This document shows, piece after piece, positions 7,241 to 13,203 of a DNA stretch of 16,509 bases. Source of the DNA: an uncultured Mesocricetibacter sp. (GTDB lineage Bacteria; Pseudomonadota; Gammaproteobacteria; Enterobacterales; Pasteurellaceae); assembly GCA_905373425.1 (NCBI GenBank), contig CAJPST010000022.1, positions 1 through 16,509 on the forward strand, written 5' to 3'. How positions within the stretch are numbered: the stretch's first letter is position 1; each line of letters opens with the position of its first letter. The translations under genes were made by a program, and so were the position numbers. The notes under the pieces are model-generated. The model saw nothing but the letters and a program-made list of their open reading frames with translations. It did no database searches and was not told where the DNA came from.

Positions 7241-8122
7241 TTAAGACAAATATTTTGCTTTTAACTCTTTCGCTACGGCAAGTTGTTTGTCGCTTGCTGC
7301 GGCTGTCATTGGTTCACGGCAGTAACCTGCATCCACACCATCCAGTTTCAATAATTCTTTAATGGTGAGGTATAACCCGTTCGCTAGAATGCCTTCAATT
7401 AGATCATTGGTAACATGTTGAATTTCTAATGCTTCTTGTAATTTTCCTGCTTTAGTCAACTCAAAAATTTGACGAGCACGGACACCGTTCACATTGAAGG
7501 TTGAACCAATAGCACCATCTACACCTAATGAAGCAGCTGGTAACATCATTTCGTCAAAACCTGCCCAAATGAGGTGGTTAGGATAGGCTTTTTTCAAGCG
7601 TTCCAACAGGTAGAAATCACCAGCAGTGAATTTCACACCTAACACTTTCGGATTTTTATATAGTTCACCGAACTGCTCCACACCAATATTCACGCCGGTT
7701 AAGAACGGAATGGAATAAACAATCATATTATTGCCGGTTTCTGCAATAATAGTTTCATAGTAGTGTTTAATTTCAGGGAAGCTAAACTTGTAATAAAACG
7801 GTGTCACCGCTGAAAGGCTATCATAACCCAATTCTGTAGCGTATTTACCAAGCTCTACTGCTTCGTGCAGATTAACGCTACCTACTTGTGCAATTAATGC
7901 TACCTGATCTTTAGCTTCATCTTTGGCAATACGGAAAATTTCTTTTTTCTCCGCAGTAGACAACATAAAGTTTTCACCGGTAGAACCACCCACATACAAA
8001 CCATCTACTTTCATTTTATCAATATTGTAGCGAATGATTTGGCGTAAGCCTTTTTCATTGATTGAACCGTCTTTATTAAAAGACACCAGTAATGCACTAA
8101 AAATACCTTTTAAGTTTTTCAT
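7241..8122 (-). CDS. nanA: N-acetylneuraminate lyase
   Basis: NanA cleaves N-acetylneuraminate to N-acetylmannosamine and pyruvate in the cytoplasm, the committed step of catabolism. The 293-residue product is a class I aldolase TIM barrel of the DapA/NanA family. It shows GGSTGE at 45-50 (pyruvate carboxylate site), Y136 in VYSIP (catalytic tyrosine) and K164 in VKFTAGD (Schiff-base lysine), the positions reported for the H. influenzae lyase. A strong AGGAG (ATTAGGAGAAACA) precedes the ATG. It is the last gene of the leftward arm, 22 bases after siaR. In H. influenzae nagB and nagA follow nanA; here a terminator and gmhA follow instead. Confidence 0.97.
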   Translation of the reverse strand: MKNLKGIFSALLVSFNKDGSINEKGLRQIIRYNIDKMKVDGLYVGGSTGENFMLSTAEKKEIFRIAKDEAKDQVALIAQVGSVNLHEAVELGKYATELGYDSLSAVTPFYYKFSFPEIKHYYETIIAETGNNMIVYSIPFLTGVNIGVEQFGELYKNPKVLGVKFTAGDFYLLERLKKAYPNHLIWAGFDEMMLPAASLGVDGAIGSTFNVNGVRARQIFELTKAGKLQEALEIQHVTNDLIEGILANGLYLTIKELLKLDGVDAGYCREPMTAAASDKQLAVAKELKAKYLS

Positions 8123-8144
8123 TGTTTCTCCTAATTGAGTAAGT

Positions 8145-9011
8145 TTATTTGATACGTTGTTCTAAAATGACATTAAGGGTTTTTTGTTTAGTTTTTGTTG
8201 CTTTTTCTTCTTCCGCTTGCACAATTAAGGCATAAATCAGATCCAGTACAAATAATTGCGCTATTTTTGTGCCGATAGAGTCTCCCTGCATCTGCCCTTG
8301 ACGATGGCCGTTAATCAGTACCAAATCTGCAACTCTTGTAATTGGCGAGCGCAAATTATGGGTTAAAGCAATGGTTGTCGCTCCTGCTTTATGAGCAATG
8401 CCAAGCGCATGAGTGGTTTCTTGCGAATAGCCGGAATGGCTAATTCCCATCACTACATCACCTTTCTGCATTAATGAAGCCTGCATATACATAAAATGGT
8501 TATTAGTTGCCGCATCCATTTGTAAGCCTATGCGCATGAACTTATTTTTGGCATCTTCCGCCGTAATACCGGAAGAACCTACACCGAACAGGAAAATTCG
8601 TTTGGCTTGTCTAAATGCCTTGACGACTTTTTCCAACTCATTGAAATCTAATAAGTTCATTGTTTCGGTTATAACATTATTGATAACCGCCTGTAATTTT
8701 AAAGCGATGTTTTGTGCGCTGTCTTCTACGGTAACATCAGTGTCCAATAGGGTTGTTTCACTTTTATCTTGTGTAGCAAGCTCAATGGCCAAATCCATCT
8801 TAAAATCGGTAAAACCTTTGAACCCTAAAGTCCGACAGAATCGGATAAAAGTTGCCTCCCCTACATCAAGATCAACGGCAATAGCAGACAAGGAAGCTTG
8901 ATTTAACAACTGAGGGTTGCTCAAAATTGTTTTGGCAATCTTTTTTTCAGTTTTGGTTAAACTATCGTAAAGCGAATCGATAGTATCCAAGATTTTCCCA
9001 TTTGCAGGCAT
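8145..9011 (-). CDS. siaR: RpiR-family regulator of sialic acid genes
   Basis: The 288-residue product has an N-terminal RpiR-type helix-turn-helix domain (about 1-80) and a C-terminal SIS sugar-phosphate domain (about 125-265) with GVGSSG at 143-148 and SHSGYSQET at 191-199. In H. influenzae the equivalent gene, between nanK and nanA, encodes SiaR (also called NanR), which represses both sialic acid operons and responds to glucosamine-6-phosphate. The same position and architecture support the same role here. AGAGAGG precedes the ATG by a few bases. Being inside the arm it controls, it should be autoregulated. Its operator is not proven; a shared TTTTTACTT motif near both promoters is a candidate. 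Confidence 0.92.
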   Translation of the reverse strand: MPANGKILDTIDSLYDSLTKTEKKIAKTILSNPQLLNQASLSAIAVDLDVGEATFIRFCRTLGFKGFTDFKMDLAIELATQDKSETTLLDTDVTVEDSAQNIALKLQAVINNVITETMNLLDFNELEKVVKAFRQAKRIFLFGVGSSGITAEDAKNKFMRIGLQMDAATNNHFMYMQASLMQKGDVVMGISHSGYSQETTHALGIAHKAGATTIALTHNLRSPITRVADLVLINGHRQGQMQGDSIGTKIAQLFVLDLIYALIVQAEEEKATKTKQKTLNVILEQRIK

Positions 9012-9022
9012 AAGGCACCTCT

Positions 9023-9490
9023 CTAAATTAAATCGACCGGTACTTTCACGACTAATTTTTTCAAATTCACCGATTGATTATCCACATTACAACCCGGCTT
9101 ATGCGGTTCGTAAGGTAAAAAGACAACAAACATCTTCGGGCGTAGTGAAAGCGTGCTTTTACATTCAATTTCAGGAGTTAAGCGGTAATCATCCTCTTCG
9201 TTATACTCGGTATAAAGAGACAGAGTCGGATAAGTCACGCTGTATTCGATATTCTCTTTGCCGGAAATCAATACCTGGACATCAATATATTTATGATGCA
9301 ACTCAGCCTGTTTGCTGTCCGCAGGCGCAGTATCAAACGACATAACGTTCATATAAATCTGCTCGGTGATATCGTGACGACCAAGTTCCAACCCTTCTAA
9401 ATCCAAGGTATTCAAATATTCGCACACATCTGCAATCGCTTTTGGCAGCTCGCGTTTAAAGTCCGCTCGGGTTAAATCTCCAATAATCAT
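9023..9490 (-). CDS. nanQ: YhcH/YjgK/YiaL-family protein, probable N-acetylneuraminate anomerase NanQ
   Basis: This 155-residue cupin-like protein belongs to the YhcH/YjgK/YiaL family. E. coli YhcH (NanQ), encoded in its nan operon, speeds anomer interconversion of sialic acid in the cytoplasm. Family features seen are GRHDI at 37-41, ELHHKYIDVQV at 63-73 (likely metal-site E63 and H65) and FLPYEPHKPGC at 124-134 with H130. No signal peptide is present. AAGGAG overlaps the nanK stop codon, so the two genes are probably translationally coupled. The gene sits between nanK and siaR with gaps of 9 and 11 bases, so co-expression is near certain. The family is sure; the anomerase function is by analogy. 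Confidence 0.88.
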   Translation of the reverse strand: MIIGDLTRADFKRELPKAIADVCEYLNTLDLEGLELGRHDITEQIYMNVMSFDTAPADSKQAELHHKYIDVQVLISGKENIEYSVTYPTLSLYTEYNEEDDYRLTPEIECKSTLSLRPKMFVVFLPYEPHKPGCNVDNQSVNLKKLVVKVPVDLI

Positions 9491-9499
9491 TTCAACTCC

Positions 9500-10390
9500 T
9501 TATAAAGTAATACCTTTCTTTAAACAATCGGCCACCCACCAAGCTGCACCGATTAAACCGGCGTCCTGACCGGAACGGGCGGATTCCACATCACAATGAT
9601 AAAACGGCGGCATTTCTGCCAAATATTCACGTACTAAGGGGAGATAACCTTGTGCCAAACCAACACTCCCTCCCAGCACGGCTTTTTGTACATCTAAACC
9701 GATACGTATATCAGCGATTAAATTAGCAATTGCTTGGGCGGAACGACGAATAAGTGCGGTCGCTTTTTCATCCGTTTTATGAAACAGCTCAAATACCTGT
9801 TTCGGCGAACAAGGTGGATCCCATTGAGAAGACACCGCTTCAATAGCCCGTCCTGCTGCAATAGCTTCCACACAACCACGCCGCCCACAACCGCAAACCG
9901 GGCCGTTTAAATCTACCGTCATATGGCCGATATGTCCCGCCACACCGTGTGGTTTGGTGAGCAAATTTCTCCCTAATATAATTCCCCCACCAACGCCGGT
10001 AGATACCGTAATAAAAACGAAATTTTCGACCGCACTTTGATCAACGAATTGATATTCAGCACAAGCCGCCGCCTGCACGTCGTTAAGCAAGCCAATCGGT
10101 TTCTCCGTATGACGTGCAATGCTTTCTTTCAACGGAAATTCCGCTAACCCCCCCAGATTTTTCGGATTCAACGCTGTCAAAACACCGTTATTAATAATCC
10201 CCGTCGAAGCCACGGCTATGTAGTCAAATTGCTCGGCATAAGATTGCACGATCCGGGCTAAAATCTCATGCATTCCGTTCGCGGAATCCTGTTGTGGCGT
10301 CGCCAATTGCTGACGCTGTGTCACCTGTCCGTTTTCAACAATTGCGGCTGCAATTTTAGTACCGCCGATATCCAATGCCAAACAACGCAT
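9500..10390 (-). CDS. nanK: N-acetylmannosamine kinase (ROK family)
   Basis: NanK phosphorylates N-acetylmannosamine with ATP to ManNAc-6-phosphate in the cytoplasm. The 296-residue product is a ROK kinase with the phosphate loop DIGGTK at 7-12 and catalytic D104 in LLNDVQAA. The zinc site has H156 (GHIGHM) with C166, C168 and C173 in CGCGRRGC, followed by E175; these match the zinc positions I recall for E. coli NanK. AAGGA precedes the ATG. The start lies 12 bases after nanE, and the stop overlaps the nanQ ribosome site. Uptake signals occur at 9752-9760 and 10029-10037, on opposite strands. The context makes ManNAc a much likelier substrate than glucose. Confidence 0.95.
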   Translation of the reverse strand: MRCLALDIGGTKIAAAIVENGQVTQRQQLATPQQDSANGMHEILARIVQSYAEQFDYIAVASTGIINNGVLTALNPKNLGGLAEFPLKESIARHTEKPIGLLNDVQAAACAEYQFVDQSAVENFVFITVSTGVGGGIILGRNLLTKPHGVAGHIGHMTVDLNGPVCGCGRRGCVEAIAAGRAIEAVSSQWDPPCSPKQVFELFHKTDEKATALIRRSAQAIANLIADIRIGLDVQKAVLGGSVGLAQGYLPLVREYLAEMPPFYHCDVESARSGQDAGLIGAAWWVADCLKKGITL

Positions 10391-10402
10391 AACTCTGTTC
10401 CT

Positions 10403-11092
10403 TTATTTTCCGGCCATTTTCACTGCGTCGGCAAACCAGCTTACGATATGCTCTAAACGGGTTAATGCTGATCCAACAGTAACGGCATCCGCACCAATTT
10501 CAATTGCCGTCTTAGCTAGCTCCGGCGTATTATAGCGTCCTTCCGCCATCACAAAGCAGCCGGCAGCTTTCAAATCTTTCACTAACTGATAATCCGGCTC
10601 AGCAGGAATTTCTCCACCGGTATACCCAGACATGGTACTACCGATAATATCGAATCCCAACTGCTGACAATATAAGCCTTCCTCCAAATTAGAACAATCT
10701 GCCATGGCTAAGCAACCTACATCATGAATTTTTTCCACCGCACTTTTAATATCAACGGGACGTTTGCGATTGGTGCCGTCCACTGCAATAATATCAGCAC
10801 CAGCTGCTGCCAAGTCTTCAATATCCTGTAAAAACGGAGTAATTCTGACAGGACTGTCAGGTAAATCGCGCTTTACAATGGCGATAATTGGCGCATTGAC
10901 TAGCGGACGCGTCGCTTTCAAATTGTCCACTCCTTCAATTCGTAGCCCTGCTGCTCCTCCGGCGACAGAAGCTTGCGCCATTGCGGCAACAATTTCAGGT
11001 TTATCCATAGGGCCATCATCCACTGGTTGGCAGGATGCAATAAGTCCATGTTTAATAGTCGCTAAAACTGTTTGATGTGATAACTTTGACAT
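10403..11092 (-). CDS. nanE: N-acetylmannosamine-6-phosphate 2-epimerase
   Basis: NanE converts ManNAc-6-phosphate to GlcNAc-6-phosphate, linking sialic acid catabolism to amino-sugar metabolism. The 229-residue product is a TIM-barrel epimerase. K74 (in AIVKRDLPDSP) and E184 (in VMAEGRYNTPE) are the expected catalytic lysine and glutamate, aligning with K66 and E180 of the C. perfringens enzyme from memory. The C-terminal phosphate site GADAVTVGSALTR is intact. GGAG lies about 6 bases before the ATG. It is the first gene of the nanE-nanK-nanQ-siaR-nanA arm and has its own upstream region (11093-11326) with an extended -10 promoter and a perfect CRP box. Confidence 0.96.
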   Translation of the reverse strand: MSKLSHQTVLATIKHGLIASCQPVDDGPMDKPEIVAAMAQASVAGGAAGLRIEGVDNLKATRPLVNAPIIAIVKRDLPDSPVRITPFLQDIEDLAAAGADIIAVDGTNRKRPVDIKSAVEKIHDVGCLAMADCSNLEEGLYCQQLGFDIIGSTMSGYTGGEIPAEPDYQLVKDLKAAGCFVMAEGRYNTPELAKTAIEIGADAVTVGSALTRLEHIVSWFADAVKMAGK

Positions 11093-11122
11093 AAATACTC
11101 CAAATCTAACATCGCTAAATAA

Positions 11123-11131
11123 TTTTTACTT
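11123..11131 (-). promoter_or_regulatory. Candidate SiaR operator copy upstream of nanE
   Basis: The 9-mer TTTTTACTT (+ strand; AAGTAAAAA in the nanE direction) lies just downstream of the nanE -10 box, near the expected transcription start. The same 9-mer is found at 12088-12096 in the siaP promoter. An imperfect inverted pair GCTAAAT / ATATAGC flanks it (11114-11145). The link to SiaR is inference; AT-rich 9-mers can recur by chance. Confidence 0.25.
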
Positions 11132-11137
11132 CATTTA

Positions 11138-11146
11138 AATATAGCA
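11138..11146 (-). promoter_or_regulatory. Extended -10 promoter of nanE
   Basis: On the minus strand TGC-TATATT (complement of 11138-11146) is an extended -10 element with 5 of 6 matches to TATAAT. No good -35 is present at standard spacing, as is common with TGn promoters. Transcription would start near 11131, giving a leader of about 40 bases before nanE. Confidence 0.5.
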
Positions 11147-11268
11147 TAATCCCGCAAATAAAAAAGAACAAGAGTTAATTTATTTCCTTATAAAATAATC
11201 TATCCCATTGATTTTAAATAAATTACAACAATACCCAACATTTGCCATAAAAACATAACCATTTGATT

Positions 11269-11281
11269 AATAATGATTATT
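11269..11281. promoter_or_regulatory. Perfect 13-base palindrome overlapping a possible CRP-dependent nanE promoter
   Basis: AATAATGATTATT is a perfect inverted repeat around one central G. In the nanE direction it includes most of CATTAT (complement of 11270-11275), a 4-of-6 -10 box about 31 bases from the centre of the CRP box, which is class II geometry. It also resembles half of a Fur box. It could be an operator, but AT-rich palindromes arise easily. Confidence 0.3.
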
Positions 11282-11298
11282 TATAAAAAAACAATTTT

Positions 11299-11314
11299 TG
11301 TGATCAGCTTCACA
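11299..11314. promoter_or_regulatory. CRP binding site with perfect half-sites
   Basis: TGTGATCAGCTTCACA has both consensus half-sites TGTGA and TCACA with the standard 6-base spacer. It lies 12 bases beyond the SGNH gene's stop codon and about 207 bases upstream of the nanE ATG. This is too far to act directly on the extended -10 promoter near 11140, but right for a second promoter near 11264-11275. CRP control of sialic acid genes is established in H. influenzae. Confidence 0.85.
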
Positions 11315-11326
11315 GAAATGAAAAAT

Positions 11327-11920
11327 TTATAGCCGTTCAAGTAAAATTTGCGTTAAGCGCTCATAACCTCTTGGGTTAAAATGTAACCCGTCCGTACATA
11401 ATTCAAGATCCAGCTTGCCTTCTTTATTCATGAAAAATGATTGTGTCGGCACAAATGTTAAGCCTGCTGGGCAATGCTCCTGTAAATAAGCATTAAGTTG
11501 ATGAATTTCAGGATTGTCAACTGTAGGAATATTGTTAACAGGGGTGGCTTCCAATAAAAAATAACGTGAATTTGGAGCGACTTTTTGCAACCTGCGTAAA
11601 ATTTCCTCTAACCAACTCATCACCTGCATCGGTGAATAATCAGGTTCTTTGACAATATCATTCACACCTAAAAACAAAAACACCGTTTGCCCCAAATGTT
11701 GAATATATCCGGGCCTAACGACAACATCCAAGTACTGGCGCGTACTAACCCCCGAAATACCCAAATTAGCAACACTTTTACCGGCTAAAGAAGGCGTTCC
11801 GTCAGGCAAATCACCCCACATATCAAACAACGAATGTCCGATTAAAGTAATATCCGCCGTTTTCTCGAATTCAGCCCGTTTAGCCAGATAACGATTCAAA
11901 ATATCTTGGTCACTCAGCAT
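11327..11920 (-). CDS. SGNH/GDSL hydrolase, candidate cytoplasmic sialate O-acetylesterase
   Basis: This 197-residue SGNH-family esterase has all four signature blocks: the nucleophile S30 in LIGHSLFDMW, the block II glycine G54 in NLGISG, block III GVND at 85-88, and the D177/H180 pair in DGLHFNPRGY. No signal peptide or membrane segment is present, so it should be cytoplasmic. It lies between the two divergent sialic-acid arms, on the nanE strand, 234 bases before nanE and divergent from siaP. AGGGA precedes its ATG. Its size and the PNSRYFLLEATPVN region resemble the esterase domain fused to some NeuA proteins, which removes O-acetyl groups from sialic acid (recall, not an alignment). By context I infer deacetylation of imported O-acetylated Neu5Ac before NanA. 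It is not a NanS (SASA-type) homologue. Family is sure; the substrate is unproven. Confidence 0.88.
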   Translation of the reverse strand: MLSDQDILNRYLAKRAEFEKTADITLIGHSLFDMWGDLPDGTPSLAGKSVANLGISGVSTRQYLDVVVRPGYIQHLGQTVFLFLGVNDIVKEPDYSPMQVMSWLEEILRRLQKVAPNSRYFLLEATPVNNIPTVDNPEIHQLNAYLQEHCPAGLTFVPTQSFFMNKEGKLDLELCTDGLHFNPRGYERLTQILLERL

Positions 11921-12002
11921 TTTTTATTCCCTCAATCCTAACTTCAATCACTGCAACATTACATATTATTAAACTGGAAATGAAAAAATAGATAGTAAAA
12001 TG

Positions 12003-12009
12003 AGTAAAA
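12003..12009 (+). repeat. Short direct repeat AGTAAAA in the divergent siaP/SGNH control region
   Basis: AGTAAAATG (11994-12002) is followed at once by AGTAAAACG (12003-12011), a 9-base-period direct repeat. AGTAAAA also occurs within the shared 9-mer near both promoters, on the opposite strand at 12088-12096. It could be an additional regulator contact; evidence is weak. Confidence 0.25.
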
Positions 12010-12032
12010 CGCACCCAAGAAAATGTCAAATT

Positions 12033-12048
12033 TGTGACGAACCTCTCA
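12033..12048. promoter_or_regulatory. CRP binding site upstream of siaP
   Basis: TGTGACGAACCTCTCA has one perfect half-site (TGTGA) and one with a single mismatch (TCTCA), 6 bases apart. Its centre is about 30 bases before TAGATT (12071-12076), class II geometry, and about 57 bases before TAGAAT (12097-12102). It also lies upstream of the divergent SGNH gene and could serve both. Confidence 0.7.
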
Positions 12049-12070
12049 TTTTTGAAAAAAAACTCCAAAA

Positions 12071-12102
12071 TAGATTCAAAAATGATTTTTTTACTTTAGA
12101 AT
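12071..12102 (+). promoter_or_regulatory. siaP promoter region with two candidate -10 boxes and the shared 9-mer
   Basis: TAGAAT (12097-12102; start near 12109) with a weak TTCAAA -35 (12075-12080, 16-base spacer) is the better sequence match. TAGATT (12071-12076; start near 12083) would place the CRP box at about -42. Between them, at 12088-12096, is TTTTTACTT, the 9-mer also found at the nanE start site and a candidate SiaR operator. Confidence 0.45.
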
Positions 12103-12150
12103 ACAAATCAAGCAAAATTGCTTTACATTGAAACAATGGGAGAACTCATA

Positions 12151-13131
12151 ATGAAACTTAATAAATTAGCTCTTGCAACACTATGTTTGGGTATGTCTGC
12201 TTCTGTATTGGCGGCAGATTATGATCTGAAATTCGGTATGGTTGCAGGTACCAGCTCTAACGAATATAAAGCAGTCGAATTTTTCGCTAAAGAAGTAAAA
12301 GAAAAATCAGGCGGCAAAATTGAAATTTCCATCTTCCCAAGTGCACAGCTTGGTGATGACCGCGTAATGTTAAAACAACTGAAAGACGGCGCACTTGATT
12401 TCACATTAGGTGAATCCGCCCGCTTCCAGATTACCTATCCTGAAGCTGAAGTATTTGCGCTACCTTATATCTTCTCAAACTTCGATGTTGCTAAAAAAGC
12501 ATTGTTGGAAACCAAATTCGGTCAAGACTTAATCAAGAAAATTGACAAAGAATTAAACGTTAAATTACTTTCTGTAGCTTATAACGGTACACGTCAAACT
12601 ACATCTAACCGTGCAATAAACAGCATTGCTGATATGAAAGGGTTAAAATTACGCGTTCCAAATGCTGCAACCAATCTGGCGTTTGCCAAATATGTCGGTG
12701 CATCTCCAACGCCAATGGCATTCTCTGAAGTGTATTTGGCATTGCAAACAAATTCTGTTGACGGTCAAGAAAACCCGTTACCGACTATTCAGGCACAAAA
12801 ATTCTATGAAGTACAAAAATATTTGGCTCTGACCAATCATATTTTGAATGACCAACTTTACTTAGTTAGTAAAGAAACCTTAGCAGACTTACCTGAAGAT
12901 TTACAAAAAGTAGTCGCAGACTCTGCCGAAAAAGCCGCCGAATATCACACCAAATTATTTATGGATGGTGAAAAAGAACTAATTGAGTTCTTCAAATCTA
13001 AAGGCGTGACTGTCACCACTCCGGATGTTGCTCCGTTCAAAGCAGCTCTTCAACCGTATTATGACGAATACCTGAAGAAAAATGGTGAATTAGGTAAACA
13101 GGCTATTGAACAAATCTCTGCGATTAAATAA
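12151..13131 (+). CDS. siaP: Sialic acid TRAP transporter substrate-binding protein
   Basis: SiaP is the periplasmic receptor that binds N-acetylneuraminate and delivers it to SiaQM. The 326-residue precursor begins with a typical signal peptide, with likely cleavage after A21 (SVLA|ADYDL). In mature numbering all the key ligand residues known from H. influenzae SiaP are found: E67 and R70 (ESARF), R127 (NGTRQTT), R147 (KLRVPNA, carboxylate clamp) and N187 (GQENPL). Position 10 is Val, as I recall for P. multocida SiaP, where H. influenzae has Asn. The start is the ATG preceded by GGGAGA and followed directly by the signal peptide; an in-frame TTG 33 bases upstream would add 11 residues ahead of the signal and is rejected. 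It is the first gene of the rightward arm and is followed by an intercistronic hairpin. Confidence 0.97.
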   Translation: MKLNKLALATLCLGMSASVLAADYDLKFGMVAGTSSNEYKAVEFFAKEVKEKSGGKIEISIFPSAQLGDDRVMLKQLKDGALDFTLGESARFQITYPEAEVFALPYIFSNFDVAKKALLETKFGQDLIKKIDKELNVKLLSVAYNGTRQTTSNRAINSIADMKGLKLRVPNAATNLAFAKYVGASPTPMAFSEVYLALQTNSVDGQENPLPTIQAQKFYEVQKYLALTNHILNDQLYLVSKETLADLPEDLQKVVADSAEKAAEYHTKLFMDGEKELIEFFKSKGVTVTTPDVAPFKAALQPYYDEYLKKNGELGKQAIEQISAIK

Positions 13132-13148
13132 ATTCTAAGATAATAAAT

Positions 13149-13177
13149 ACCTTGCTCTTACAAGTTAAGAGCAAGGT
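13149..13177 (+). promoter_or_regulatory. Intercistronic hairpin between siaP and siaQM
   Basis: A perfect 12-base stem (ACCTTGCTCTTA at 13149-13160, TAAGAGCAAGGT at 13166-13177) with a 5-base loop CAAGT lies between the siaP stop and the siaQM ribosome site. The following bases (TATTTATCC) are not a real T-tract. It therefore looks like an mRNA-stabilising or partial termination element giving more SiaP than SiaQM. Confidence 0.75.
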
Positions 13178-13203
13178 TATTTATCCAATCATTCGAGGTA
13201 TGT

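Noticed and set aside
11269..11281. Fur box
   Set aside because: Only about half of the 19-base consensus is matched in a very AT-rich stretch, and no iron gene is nearby. It is kept only as a generic palindrome.
12118..12150. In-frame upstream extension of siaP from a TTG
   Set aside because: It would add 11 residues in front of a canonical signal peptide. The internal ATG has a good ribosome site (GGGAGA).
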